DNA of 54,198 nt. Source: Candidatus Saganbacteria bacterium. Its GTDB lineage: Bacteria; Margulisbacteria; WOR-1; XYC2-FULL-46-14; WPAF01. This document shows, piece after piece, positions 14,702 to 22,677 of the stretch (within the stretch, counting starts at the first letter, position 1; every line of letters starts with the position of its first letter). The stretch is taken from positions 1 through 54,198 of the forward strand of contig WPAF01000002.1 in the NCBI GenBank assembly GCA_009772965.1, given 5' to 3'. The notes below the pieces were generated by a model, which searched no databases, was not told where the DNA came from, and saw only the letters and a list, made by a program, of their open reading frames with translations. The position numbers and the translations under genes are program-made.

Positions 14702-15775
14702 ATGAAAAAAGTAATTTTAGCTATTCTTCTTGTGTTTTTTGTAGTTTCGACTTCGCACGGCCAGTATTTGATCGGTGCGAGGGCGGCAGGCATGGGTGGG
14801 GCGGGGGTTGCGGCCTCAAGGGATTTAACGGCGGCCTACTACAATCCCGCGGCGATGATGAAAACCGGACAGCTTGGTTTTGAGGCATCGCTTGGGGCGG
14901 CGTATTCAGATATAGCCGAATTATCAAATTTATTAAATTCAACATCCAATCCCGCGAAAATAATCACGGATAATTTTGCAAAGAAAATAGATATTTACAC
15001 CGGACTTGGCGGACTTTTAGGGTTTAGCGCTAATAAAATTGGCATAACCGTCCTTCCCAATTTGCAGATGGAAGTTAACAAAGAAGCAAATGCTTTAGCC
15101 GCCGGAGTTGGAGCGAATTTAAATTATCAAGGAATTATAACTTTGGGCCGCTCTTTTCAATTTATGGGTCTTTCATCAGTTGACCTTGGCGCGAATATAA
15201 AATATCTGGGAGGAAACAACGGTTCTGCAATTGTAGCTTTAGTTGGCATAGATAGCGTCGGCGTAAAAACAGTAACCAACAGCAGTGGTTTTGGTCTTGA
15301 TGTAGGAGCATTAATGTCATTTGATATTCCTGCTGTCACTTCTTTGTCTGTGGGAATAGTTGGCAGGGATTTATTTGAAACCATTAACGATAAAATCCAA
15401 ACCTGGGATTTAAACGCTTCGTTCGGGGCGCAAACCTTTACTGAAACCCAAAGGGCGGACACAACCGCAACAAGGGCTGTTAACTCAACTTACGCGATTG
15501 GCGCTTCAGGAAGCATTCCGGCGGTCGGCCTTTTGGTTGCCGCTGATTATGAAATGGGAAAGAATTTCAGCAATACGCATATGGGGATGGAATATCCGGT
15601 AATTGGGAACTTTGTGACGCTTAGAGCCGGGATTGCTTCGGGAACCAACCTTTCTATGACAACATTTGGCGCAAAATTAAGCATCCCGATTTTTGCCATA
15701 AACGTCGCTTACATCATGGATAACAAAGTCACTAAAAACAATCAAATTGTTGTGGATCTTGCCGGAGGATTATAG
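14702..15775 (+). CDS. Outer-membrane beta-barrel protein, TraF/FadL-like
   Basis: 357 residues with a signal peptide (MKKVILAILLVFFVVSTSHG, cleavage before Gln21). The mature start GARAAGMGGAGVAASRDL followed by YYNPAAMM is the hallmark of the family often annotated conjugal-transfer TraF-like or FadL/PorV-like barrels. The remainder alternates short Gly-rich strands and ends in a strand-like VVDLAGGL. GGAGG lies 6 nt before ATG 14702. It implies an outer membrane. The cargo is unknown; a hydrophobic-compound channel or surface scaffold are both possible. Confidence 0.8.
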   Translation: MKKVILAILLVFFVVSTSHGQYLIGARAAGMGGAGVAASRDLTAAYYNPAAMMKTGQLGFEASLGAAYSDIAELSNLLNSTSNPAKIITDNFAKKIDIYTGLGGLLGFSANKIGITVLPNLQMEVNKEANALAAGVGANLNYQGIITLGRSFQFMGLSSVDLGANIKYLGGNNGSAIVALVGIDSVGVKTVTNSSGFGLDVGALMSFDIPAVTSLSVGIVGRDLFETINDKIQTWDLNASFGAQTFTETQRADTTATRAVNSTYAIGASGSIPAVGLLVAADYEMGKNFSNTHMGMEYPVIGNFVTLRAGIASGTNLSMTTFGAKLSIPIFAINVAYIMDNKVTKNNQIVVDLAGGL

Positions 15776-15819
15776 TTAAATGCTGAGGTTTGCATTACAC
15801 CCCAGACCAGCTTGCTGTC

Positions 15820-15845
15820 AGGTGTCTTTTCCGAAGACCTTTTAT
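15820..15845 (+). terminator. Weak terminator after the barrel gene
   Basis: GTCTT-TTCCG-AAGAC stem, extended by AGG/CCT around a bulge, followed by TTTTAT. Short and imperfect. Confidence 0.3.
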
Positions 15846-15905
15846 ATCATTAAAACTTCACATTTAAGAAATTATTTTAGAAATTATTTTTCGCACAATA
15901 AACTA

Positions 15906-15914
15906 TGCTATAAT
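15906..15914 (+). promoter_or_regulatory. Extended -10 of the HEPN/MNT operon
   Basis: TGC-TATAAT (TATAAT at 15909-15914) lies 11 nt before the HEPN ATG with no clear Shine-Dalgarno between. The -35 is poor. Confidence 0.55.
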
Positions 15915-15925
15915 ATATTCTTAAA

Positions 15926-16315
15926 ATGGAAAAAATAAAAGAGATAATTGATTATTGGTTAAAATGCGCTAAAGAAGATTTTAAGGTAATGGATCATCTT
16001 TTCGAAAAAGGAGATTATCATTACAGCCTTTTTTTAGGGCACTTACTATTAGAAAAAACCCTTAAAGCATATTACGTTAAAAAAACACATAAGCATGCTC
16101 CATTTACTCATAGGCTTACTTATCTTGCAGAAAATTCAAATTTGAAACTTAGCGAAGAACAACTATCTCTCCTTGAAGCTGCAAATCAATTCAATCTTGA
16201 AGCTAGATATCCGGATAAAAAGTTTGAATTTTATAAAGTTTGCACAAAAAATTTTACTTCTTCTTATTTAGTTAAAATTAAGGACTTTTATCAATGGTTA
16301 TTGATCCAAATATAA
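15926..16315 (+). CDS. HEPN-domain protein (MNT partner)
   Basis: A 129-residue four-helix HEPN protein with the typical HLLLEKTLKAYYV, FTHRLTYLAE and FNLEARYPD blocks. It overlaps the downstream MNT gene by 22 nt, so the pair forms a HEPN-first toxin-antitoxin module, the reverse of the order at 11.6-12.3 kb. I see no clean R-x4-6-H RNase motif, so toxicity is not certain. Unlike the other HEPN gene it is complete. Confidence 0.85.
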   Translation: MEKIKEIIDYWLKCAKEDFKVMDHLFEKGDYHYSLFLGHLLLEKTLKAYYVKKTHKHAPFTHRLTYLAENSNLKLSEEQLSLLEAANQFNLEARYPDKKFEFYKVCTKNFTSSYLVKIKDFYQWLLIQI

Positions 16316-16608
16316 AAGAAAAAGCGGAACGATTTATAGAAGAACTTCAAAAACATAAAATTAGAATATTAAGTGCTTTCATTTATGGCTCTTATGCTAA
16401 AGGTACGGCTCGGAAAGATAGTGATATTGATCTGGCCTTGATTTCCTCGGATTTTTCGGGGAATAGGTATTTAGATAGTATGAAAATTATTCCCTTTCGC
16501 CGAAAAATAGACAATCGCATTGAACCAGTAACTTTTAGACCTGAAGATTTTGACGAGATTGATCCTTTAGCCGCGGAAATAAAGAATAATAGCTTTAAAC
16601 TAAAATAA
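16294..16608 (+). CDS. MNT-type nucleotidyltransferase antitoxin
   Basis: A 104-residue minimal nucleotidyltransferase. FIYGSYAKGTARKDSDIDLA supplies Gly32-Ser33 and the metal-binding Asp44 and Asp46. It starts inside the HEPN gene, so translation is coupled. By family precedent it would neutralise the HEPN partner, possibly by AMPylation. The palindrome CCCGCC-AAA-GGCGGG follows at 16633-16647 without a T-run. Confidence 0.87.
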   Translation: MVIDPNIKEKAERFIEELQKHKIRILSAFIYGSYAKGTARKDSDIDLALISSDFSGNRYLDSMKIIPFRRKIDNRIEPVTFRPEDFDEIDPLAAEIKNNSFKLK

Positions 16609-16686
16609 TTTGATCTATTCCAAACCACTATTCCCGCCAAAGGCGGGTCGCTCAGCAAAATTTCACTTCAGCCAAAAATTCATTCA

Positions 16687-16695
16687 TGCTATAAT
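16687..16695 (+). promoter_or_regulatory. Extended -10 promoter of thrS
   Basis: TGC-TATAAT (TATAAT at 16690-16695) lies 9 nt before the thrS ATG, so the transcript would be leaderless or nearly so. Confidence 0.6.
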
Positions 16696-16704
16696 TTAAA
16701 AGTA

Positions 16705-18426
16705 ATGGATTTAGAAACTTTAAGACATAGCACTTCTCATATAATGGCCGCGGCGGTTAAAGAGCTTTACCCATCGGCAAAATTGGGCATCGGCCCCGCG
16801 ATTGAAAGCGGCTTTTACTACGATTTTGACATACCCGATATTTCATTAACTGATGAAGATATTATTAAGATTGAAGATAGGATGAGAGAAATCATAAAGA
16901 GGGATGAACGCTTTCAAAGAAAAGAAATTCCAAAAAGCGAAGCCGTAAAATTATTTGAAGGCATGGGGGAAAAATACAAAGTTGAGCTGATAAAAGAAAT
17001 ACCTGATGAAAAAGTATCAACCTATGAAACCGGAAAATTTATTGATTTGTGCCGAGGCCCCCATGTTGAATCGAGCGGAAATATTAAAGCCTTTAAACTG
17101 CTTACTGTTGCCGGCGCGTATTGGAGAGGAGCGGAAACAAATCCCATGCTCCAGCGCATTTACGGCACTGCTTTTGAAACGGAAGAAGATTTAAAAAACC
17201 ACATTACCAAGCTTGAAGAAGCAATAAAAAGAGACCATCGCAAGCTTGGGAGAGAATTAGATCTCTTCAATATATACCATGATGAAGCTGGGGCGGGACT
17301 GGTTTATTACCACCCGCGTGGAGCCAGATTACGGATTTTACTTGAGGATTTCCTGCGAAAAGAGCACTTAAAGCGCGGATATGAATTTGTGATTACGCCT
17401 CACATTGCCAAGGGGCATCTCTGGAATACCTCAGGCCATTCAAGCTATTACCGCGAAAATATGTATTATTTTGAAATTGACGAGCAGGAATATGTGTTAA
17501 AGCCCATGAATTGCCCCGGACATATTTTAATTTACCAGAGCAAACTGCACAGCTATCGCGAACTGCCGATAAGATTTTTTGAGCTTGGCAATGTGTATAG
17601 GTATGAGAGGTCAGGAGTCCTTCACGGTTTGCTGAGGGTTCGCGGATTTACCCAGGATGACGCGCATATTTTTTGCACTCAGGAGCAGTTGAATAAAGAA
17701 ATTGCGGATGTTTTGGATTTCGCGTTTGAAATGCTGAAAATATTCGGCTTTGATTATGAAGTAGATCTTTCAACCCGCCCGGAAAAATTTTCCGGAACCG
17801 AAGAAAATTGGAAGCACGCAACTGACGCATTAACTTCTGCCCTTAATTCAAAAGGGATAAAGTTTAACATTGATGAAGGCGCGGGAGTATTTTACGGGCC
17901 CAAAATTGACATTAAAATGAAAGATGCTTTGGGCAGGCCATGGCAGGGACCTACCGTGCAGGTTGATTTTAACCTTCCTGAAAGGTTTGATCTCAGCTAC
18001 ATTGCGGATGACGGCAGCAAAAAAAGGCCGGTTATGGTGCATCGCGTGGTTTTGGGCTCGATGGAAAGATTCATTGGAGCCCTGATTGAGCATTATGGCG
18101 GGGCATTTCCACTTTGGATCGCGCCAACCCAGGTAATTATATTGCCGATTGCCGACCGGCACATTAATTACGCGGAAGAAATCAAGAAAATAATGGTTGA
18201 AAATGATATTAGGGTAGAAGTTGACGGCAGGAGAGAAAAAATAAACCTAAAAATCCGCGAAGCCCAGCTCCAAAAAATCCCTTATATGTTTATCGTCGGC
18301 GATAAAGAGGAACAAGGTAAAAAAATTGCCGTAAGAGCCAGAAAAGAAGGCGATTTGGGCTGTATGGACATTAAAGCGGTACTCGATAAGCTTAAAATTG
18401 AAATAGACAATAAAACAATTATTTGA
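16705..18426 (+). CDS. thrS: Threonyl-tRNA synthetase without TGS domain
   Basis: 573 residues; charges tRNA-Thr. The protein starts directly at the editing domain: HSTSH (His8, His12) and CRGPHVES give the HxxxH plus CxxxH editing site. The class II core has the zinc-binding MNCPGH, the motif 2 region RVRGFTQDDAH and motif 3 HRVVLGSMERFIGAL. The anticodon-binding domain occupies about the last 100 residues. The N-terminal TGS domain (about 60 residues) found in E. coli ThrRS is absent, as in some other bacteria. It leads the thrS-infC-rpmI-rplT cluster. Confidence 0.97.
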   Translation: MDLETLRHSTSHIMAAAVKELYPSAKLGIGPAIESGFYYDFDIPDISLTDEDIIKIEDRMREIIKRDERFQRKEIPKSEAVKLFEGMGEKYKVELIKEIPDEKVSTYETGKFIDLCRGPHVESSGNIKAFKLLTVAGAYWRGAETNPMLQRIYGTAFETEEDLKNHITKLEEAIKRDHRKLGRELDLFNIYHDEAGAGLVYYHPRGARLRILLEDFLRKEHLKRGYEFVITPHIAKGHLWNTSGHSSYYRENMYYFEIDEQEYVLKPMNCPGHILIYQSKLHSYRELPIRFFELGNVYRYERSGVLHGLLRVRGFTQDDAHIFCTQEQLNKEIADVLDFAFEMLKIFGFDYEVDLSTRPEKFSGTEENWKHATDALTSALNSKGIKFNIDEGAGVFYGPKIDIKMKDALGRPWQGPTVQVDFNLPERFDLSYIADDGSKKRPVMVHRVVLGSMERFIGALIEHYGGAFPLWIAPTQVIILPIADRHINYAEEIKKIMVENDIRVEVDGRREKINLKIREAQLQKIPYMFIVGDKEEQGKKIAVRARKEGDLGCMDIKAVLDKLKIEIDNKTII

Positions 18427-18432
18427 TATAAT
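18404..18432 (+). promoter_or_regulatory. Promoter of infC within the thrS 3' end
   Basis: TAGACA (18404-18409), 17 nt, TATAAT (18427-18432) preceded by TGA. Expected start near 18439, giving an 18-nt leader carrying AGGGG before the infC start. Confidence 0.7.
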
Positions 18433-18456
18433 TACAAGATATTTTAGGGGTGAAAA

Positions 18457-18963
18457 ATAGCTAGAGAATATTTTATTAATGAGCGGATTCGCGTACCGGA
18501 AGTAAGATTGCTTGACTTTGACGGAGCTCAGCTAGGGATTCAAAAAACTTTTGACGCATTAAGGATGGCAAGAGAAAAAGGGTTGGATTTAATTTTAATT
18601 TCTCCAAACGCTAACCCGCCGGTTGCGAAAATTACGGATTTTGGAAAATTCAGGTATGAAATCGCCAAGCATGAAAAAGAAGCGAAAAAGTCGCAAAAAG
18701 CGGTTATCCTGAAAGAAATAAAGCTTACTCCTAAAATAGGCGAGCATGACCTTAATGTAAGAATCGCGAAAACAATAGAATGCCTGCAGAAAAGAAACAA
18801 AGTTAAAGTTAATGTTTTTTTTAGGGGACGCGAAGTTACGCATAAAGAATTTGGGGAGAGGGTTTTAAACAAATTGGTAGAAGCTTCTGCCGAGTTTGGC
18901 AAGCCGGAAGCCCCGGCAAAAATTGAAGGGAGGAACATGGTGCTAGTTTTAGTGCCAAAATAA
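18457..18963 (+). CDS. infC: Translation initiation factor IF-3, ATA start
   Basis: A 168-residue IF-3 when read from ATA at 18457: AREYFINERIRVPEVRLLD aligns with the N-terminus of other IF-3 proteins, and AGGGG lies 6 nt before the ATA. The next in-frame start found by ordinary rules, a TTG at 18508, would cut off this conserved segment. The core has ISPNANPPVAKITDFGKFRYE and the C-terminal domain FRGREVTHKEFGERVL. IF-3 rejects non-standard start codons, and the E. coli infC AUU start lets IF-3 repress itself; an AUA here would serve the same purpose. Confidence 0.95.
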   Translation: MAREYFINERIRVPEVRLLDFDGAQLGIQKTFDALRMAREKGLDLILISPNANPPVAKITDFGKFRYEIAKHEKEAKKSQKAVILKEIKLTPKIGEHDLNVRIAKTIECLQKRNKVKVNVFFRGREVTHKEFGERVLNKLVEASAEFGKPEAPAKIEGRNMVLVLVPK

Positions 18964-18966
18964 CAT

Positions 18967-19164
18967 ATGCCGAAAATAAAAACAAGAAAAGCAGCAGCAA
19001 AAAGATTTAGGATAACCGGAAGCGGCAAGGTAATAAGAAGAAGAGCAGGAGCCAAGCATCTTTTAGAATGGAAAAGCTCGAGGCAAAAAAGAGCTTTGGG
19101 CAGGGATTTGATTGTTTCAAGCGGAGATAAAAGGAAAGTAAGGGTGATGATGCCATATGGTTAG
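18967..19164 (+). CDS. rpmI: Ribosomal protein bL35
   Basis: A 65-residue basic protein beginning [14 protein letters not shown], the bL35 signature, with the [12 protein letters not shown] segment. It sits 3 nt after infC and ends inside rplT, in the universal infC-rpmI-rplT order. Ends in TAG. Confidence 0.97.
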   Translation: MPKIKTRKAAAKRFRITGSGKVIRRRAGAKHLLEWKSSRQKRALGRDLIVSSGDKRKVRVMMPYG

Positions 19165-19501
19165 GGTTAAAAGAGGAAATGTTGCCCGCAAACGCAGAAA
19201 AAAAGTATTAAAACGGGCCAAAGGATTTACTGGCTCATTAAGCAGGCTTTTTAGGCCGGCAAAACAGGCCGTAATGCACGCGATGAGTTATGCTACTGCC
19301 GACCGCAGGACGCAAAAAGGCAATATCCGAAAGCTTTGGATAACAAGGATAAACGGGGCGCTCAGGCAGTTTAATATTTCATACAACAAATTCATTAACG
19401 GCTTAAAAAAGAAAAAAATCGTGATTAACCGCAAAATGCTGTCTGACCTAGCGATATTTGACCCAAAGGCGTTTGCTAAAATTGTTGAGAGCGTAAAATG
19501 A
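19157..19501 (+). CDS. rplT: Ribosomal protein bL20
   Basis: A 114-residue bL20, an early 50S assembly protein. It starts [19 protein letters not shown] and has the family blocks [19 protein letters not shown] and [11 protein letters not shown]. It overlaps rpmI by 8 nt. In other bacteria L20 represses this operon by binding its mRNA; no matching RNA fold was identified here. Confidence 0.97.
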   Translation: MVRVKRGNVARKRRKKVLKRAKGFTGSLSRLFRPAKQAVMHAMSYATADRRTQKGNIRKLWITRINGALRQFNISYNKFINGLKKKKIVINRKMLSDLAIFDPKAFAKIVESVK

Positions 19502-19989
19502 TACAAATGCAGGTTGGCGGATTGGGGTTTGATCCGCGCAACTTATCCCCGTTAGTCCTCCTAAGAGACGCCGAAGAGATGAACTTTTTACCCATTTGGA
19601 TTGGAGTATTTGAAGCGGCAAGCATTGCCATGGTTTTGCAGGGGACAACTCCCCCGCGGCCAATGACCCACGATCTACTAGTGGAATTTATAAAAAAACT
19701 TGGCGGAGAAATCAGCCGGATTGTCATCAATGATGTCAAAGAAGGCACATTCTACTCAATTATTGAATTCACCACAAAAGACGGGAAAAAAGAATCAATA
19801 GACGCCAGGCCTTCTGATGCCATTGCTGTTGCGGTAAGATTAAACATTCCCATTTTTACGGCTGAAACGGTTATGATGCAGGCAAAGCTGGTTAATGCTG
19901 AAAAAGACGCCGAAGAAACCAAAAAATTCAAAGACTTCATCGAAAACATGCGCCCCGAAGATTTCACAAAATACTTTAAAAAAGATTAA
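19498..19989 (+). CDS. Bifunctional nuclease family protein (DUF151)
   Basis: A 163-residue DUF151/BFN protein: LPIWIGVFEAASIAMVLQG, RPMTHDLL and DARPSDAIAVAVRLNIPIF are the conserved segments. A plant relative has RNase and DNase activity; the role in bacteria is unsettled. It overlaps the rplT stop as ATGA and is thus co-translated with the ribosomal genes. Confidence 0.88.
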   Translation: MIQMQVGGLGFDPRNLSPLVLLRDAEEMNFLPIWIGVFEAASIAMVLQGTTPPRPMTHDLLVEFIKKLGGEISRIVINDVKEGTFYSIIEFTTKDGKKESIDARPSDAIAVAVRLNIPIFTAETVMMQAKLVNAEKDAEETKKFKDFIENMRPEDFTKYFKKD

Positions 19990-20041
19990 TTAATCTTATC
20001 CTGTGCCCTGGGCGGCTTGTTCCGAGCGAAGGCACTGAAAA

Positions 20042-20401
20042 CTAAGACCTTGAAATTAAAACCACCCCGAAGCAAATTACCAGAACCCCCACCCACCTGA
20101 TAAGCGCTACCTGTTCTTTAAAAAATATTATTGACGCGAATGTCACAACCACGTAAGCAATAGAAACCATCGGATATGCCAAGCTTAACTGCAAGCGCGA
20201 TAATACCGCCAGCCAAAAAATTGAGGAAAACGCAAAAGCAACTAAGCCGGAAAATACCCACGGGTTTAAAAACATGGGGATTATCTTTGTGATGATTTGA
20301 GAAATGGGAAATGTGCCAAATTGGTTCATTCCCTGCTTCATAAGCAGCTGGCCCACAACAGCAAGCGATACGGAAACAACTAATATTAAATAATCAACCA
20401 T
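20042..20401 (-). CDS. Small EamA/SMR-type membrane protein
   Basis: 119 residues with four predicted membrane helices (about 3-23, 38-60, 65-88, 95-117), the size of SMR and ArnE/ArnF half-flippases. It follows the GT2 glycosyltransferase gene by 1 nt, with GGAG before ATG 20401. A polyprenyl-phosphate sugar synthase paired with a small flippase is the arrangement of ArnC with ArnE/F, so flipping of a lipid-linked sugar is a reasonable inference. A drug efflux role cannot be excluded. An earlier start at 20521 would read back into the glycosyltransferase gene and is not used. Confidence 0.75.
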   Translation of the reverse strand: MVDYLILVVSVSLAVVGQLLMKQGMNQFGTFPISQIITKIIPMFLNPWVFSGLVAFAFSSIFWLAVLSRLQLSLAYPMVSIAYVVVTFASIIFFKEQVALIRWVGVLVICFGVVLISRS

Positions 20402-20402
20402 T

Positions 20403-21086
20403 TTATTTTCTCCTTTTTGTTTTTCCTGTGATCTTGTCGACATATAAAAGCCCGACCTGGATAAAATATTCAAAAATTTCCGCAATTCCCATTTTTGATT
20501 TTGTAATGCTGCAATCCGCAAAAACTATCGGCACCTCAACGGCGTTTTTATATTTCCCTTTGGTTATGATTTCCAGGCATATTTTAAAGCCGATAGGGTT
20601 GAGGGTTACCCCCTCAACAACAGATCTTTTGAGCATAAAAAATCCCGAAGTGAAATCTTTTATGTCAGTAAGCGGCTTTGCGGCCAAACGGGCAAGCTCA
20701 GAAAATAATTTTTTCATAAAACTCCAATTCCTGCTTCCTCCGCCGGGGACAAACCTTGAGCCAATGACAAAATCCGCCTGCCCCGATTTTATTTTTTCAA
20801 GCATTTCGGGGATTACCTCGGGAGGGTGGGAGAGATCAGCGTCTAAAACGCAAATAATAGTCCCTTTCGCGATCTTAAAACCATCAATCACGGCCGATGA
20901 AAGGCCTTCCCTGGTAGGCCTGACGATTACTTTTAATCCCAAATGGCGGGCAAATTCGGCGGTGCCGTCAGGGGAATTGTCATCAATGACTATTAATTCT
21001 AAATCTTGGGATATGGCCTTTAGGCGGGAGACAAGCTCGGATAAATTATTCTTCTCGTTGTAAGTAGGAATTATTATTGATAACAT
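20403..21086 (-). CDS. GT2 polyprenyl-phosphate glycosyltransferase
   Basis: A 227-residue family 2 glycosyltransferase of the dolichyl/undecaprenyl-phosphate mannosyl- or glucosyltransferase type. Visible motifs: IIPTYNEKNNL at the N-terminus, VIDDNSPDGT, and the DxD-type LDADLSHPPE that binds the sugar nucleotide with metal. There is no C-terminal membrane domain. It overlaps the pseudopilin gene upstream by 41 nt and is followed by a small flippase-like protein. Confidence 0.88.
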   Translation of the reverse strand: MLSIIIPTYNEKNNLSELVSRLKAISQDLELIVIDDNSPDGTAEFARHLGLKVIVRPTREGLSSAVIDGFKIAKGTIICVLDADLSHPPEVIPEMLEKIKSGQADFVIGSRFVPGGGSRNWSFMKKLFSELARLAAKPLTDIKDFTSGFFMLKRSVVEGVTLNPIGFKICLEIITKGKYKNAVEVPIVFADCSITKSKMGIAEIFEYFIQVGLLYVDKITGKTKRRK

Positions 21087-21399
21087 CTAAATTAATTATA
21101 ACACGAGCTTGTCCAACATATCCAATGCCGCGTGTTTTTTTGCTGTCTTTTATTACTTCAAAATAACCGTCTTTAGTTTTGATTTTTAAAAGAGGCGTTT
21201 GCCAGCCCTGGTTTGTTTTTAACTTGTCTTTTATGTATTCAATACCCGCTTCCGCCAGATAATAGGCCTTTAAGTGATTTTTAGATGCGGAAAGGGAGAA
21301 TGTTGATGAAATTAAAATCGGGCAGGAAAAAGCAATTATCAAAACGACAATTGTTATCAGCAATATGCTGAAAATTAAAGCAAACCCGCTATTTTTCAT
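21046..21399 (-). CDS. PilX-like type IV pilus assembly protein
   Basis: A 117-residue protein with a prepilin-like N-terminus (KNSGFALIFSILLITIVVLI) and the PilX-type AYYLAEAGIEY segment at about residues 45-55. It lacks the usual Glu5 of the mature pilin, as PilX-like minor proteins often do. Last of four consecutive pilin-like genes; overlaps both neighbours. Confidence 0.7.
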   Translation of the reverse strand: MKNSGFALIFSILLITIVVLIIAFSCPILISSTFSLSASKNHLKAYYLAEAGIEYIKDKLKTNQGWQTPLLKIKTKDGYFEVIKDSKKTRGIGYVGQARVIINLDVINNNSYLQREE

Positions 21400-21829
21400 T
21401 TCTCAAACATACTCCTGTTTCAAAAGAATCCAGATTAATAACCAAAAAGTTGTTCTTTGGCATTATAAAAGATATAGAATCAATTTCTCCGTTGTCAGTT
21501 AAATATTGCGAGTAGTTGTTTTTCTTTCTTCTGGCCTTTTTATCAAAGTAATCATATGCAATAGCTGTGTTATCTATTTTTATTACAACTTCTCTTGAGC
21601 TGAATTTGATTAAAGAATCAGCAGACCTTATTTCTTTTGCCATTTGCCGCAAAACTGACTGCTCAGTCTCCAATTTAGCTGTTTTTTTGTTTAATAAGCT
21701 GATATTTTTTGAATAATTGAGCATCAAAGGCGCGCCGAATAAAAGTATTGTTGAAGCAATGGCCAAGGAAACCAATAATTCAACCAGAGTAAAGCCTGCC
21801 TGCCGGCAGGCAAGCCCTTTTTTATTCAT
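21389..21829 (-). CDS. PilW/PulJ-like minor pseudopilin with repeat insertion
   Basis: A 146-residue type IV pseudopilin with class III signal GFTLVELLVSLAIA (cleavage after Gly; mature F1, Glu5). The leader is MNKKGLACRQAG; its middle part is encoded by a palindromic repeat (21794-21816), placing an insertion just before the prepilin peptidase site. Both the basic residues and the cleavage Gly are preserved, so processing may still work. It overlaps the PilV-like gene by 4 nt. Confidence 0.75.
   Translation of the reverse strand: MNKKGLACRQAGFTLVELLVSLAIASTILLFGAPLMLNYSKNISLLNKKTAKLETEQSVLRQMAKEIRSADSLIKFSSREVVIKIDNTAIAYDYFDKKARRKKNNYSQYLTDNGEIDSISFIMPKNNFLVINLDSFETGVCLRNEK
21794..21816. 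repeat. Palindromic repeat in pseudopilin leader
   Basis: GCCTGCCTGCC-GGCAGGCAAGC palindrome, in frame in the PilW-like gene just before the prepilin cleavage site. Confidence 0.8.
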
Positions 21830-22269
21830 CTAGCCCTCAATGTGTATATTTCAAAAGCAGGTTTATCTATATATAAAATTATCTCTTTTAAATCAGAAGA
21901 AATATCTCTTATAACAATTTTACCGTTAGTAATATTTTTGCCGGCCAATGAATCAAAGGGCTGGGAGCGCAACTCTTCCATAATAAATTGGGCGTAATTT
22001 ATGGAGTTTGCAAACCTTAGGGATCTTTTGTGCATCGCGGAAGCGGATTTAAAATATAATACAAAAGCGGAAGACAAAATCAAAATGAGCATGATTGAAA
22101 TCAGGGATTCAATGATGGTAAATCCTCTTTGTCTCCGCTGCGAAGTATCATTCCCATCCTTTTTGTCATTCCCGCCCCGTGTCGTGGCACGGGGTAAACT
22201 CCAGCGGGAATCTATTTCCTGATCTGGATGCCCGATTAAGTCGGGCATGACACAAAGATATTTATGCAT
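21826..22269 (-). CDS. PilV/PulI-like pseudopilin with repeat-derived N-terminus
   Basis: 147 residues by the ORF, but the true pilin part starts at RQRGFTIIESLISIMLILIL (about residue 47). The first ~40 residues are encoded by a palindromic repeat block (22150-22262) and resemble no pilin leader. The only in-frame Met codons lie in that repeat or before it. Either a repeat-borne ATG gives an abnormally long leader, or the native start has been lost. Order after the GspH-like gene is normal. Confidence 0.65.
   Translation of the reverse strand: MHKYLCVMPDLIGHPDQEIDSRWSLPRATTRGGNDKKDGNDTSQRRQRGFTIIESLISIMLILILSSAFVLYFKSASAMHKRSLRFANSINYAQFIMEELRSQPFDSLAGKNITNGKIVIRDISSDLKEIILYIDKPAFEIYTLRAR
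22150..22262. repeat. Composite palindromic repeat
   Basis: Contains CATTCCCGC...GCGGGAATC, an inner CCCCGTG-TCGTGG-CACGGGG hairpin and ATGCCCGA-TTAAG-TCGGGCAT. It overlaps the 5' end of the PilV-like gene. Confidence 0.65.
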
Positions 22270-22287
22270 TTTGCAACCGTGCTCTTT

Positions 22288-22677
22288 TCATTGTATCCTT
22301 ATCCTTCCGGCGGGTGAAATAACGACAGAAAGATTTTTCTTTTTCAAAGACAGGTTTATTGTCCCAAAATATCCTGGTTTGGGCATGCCGGATGGTGAAA
22401 ATATTACAGTTTGAGGATTTAATATTATAACCGGCAATTCCCTTATTTTTCCTAAAAAAGAATATCTGTTTTTCTCAAAAACAATTGTCTTTTCTGATGA
22501 TGAAGCAATGGCCGAAGATTTTGCTAACCTTAAATCGGAGGCAACTATTTGGGCGGCGGATTTAATTTTTATGCCGTCAATAAAGCCTGAAGATTGGATA
22601 ATCGCATACCCGAGTGTTATGCCGATTATGCTTATTACAATTACCAGTTCAATAAGGCTAAACCCGCGATTTTTCAT
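22288..22677 (-). CDS. GspH/FimT-like pseudopilin
   Basis: A 129-residue type II secretion/type IV pilus minor pseudopilin. Class III signal MKNRGFSLIELVIVISIIGI has cleavage after Gly5 and Glu at mature position 5. The C-terminal beta-rich part fits GspH/FimT. It overlaps the panC stop by 1 nt. The four pseudopilin genes together probably make the initiating tip of a pilus or secretion system whose major parts are elsewhere. Confidence 0.8.
   Translation of the reverse strand: MKNRGFSLIELVIVISIIGITLGYAIIQSSGFIDGIKIKSAAQIVASDLRLAKSSAIASSSEKTIVFEKNRYSFLGKIRELPVIILNPQTVIFSPSGMPKPGYFGTINLSLKKKNLSVVISPAGRIRIQ

Noticed and set aside
14702-15775. Conjugation protein, as the TraF-like name would suggest
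   Set aside because: No other conjugation genes are present; the N-terminal motif is shared by many outer-membrane barrels.
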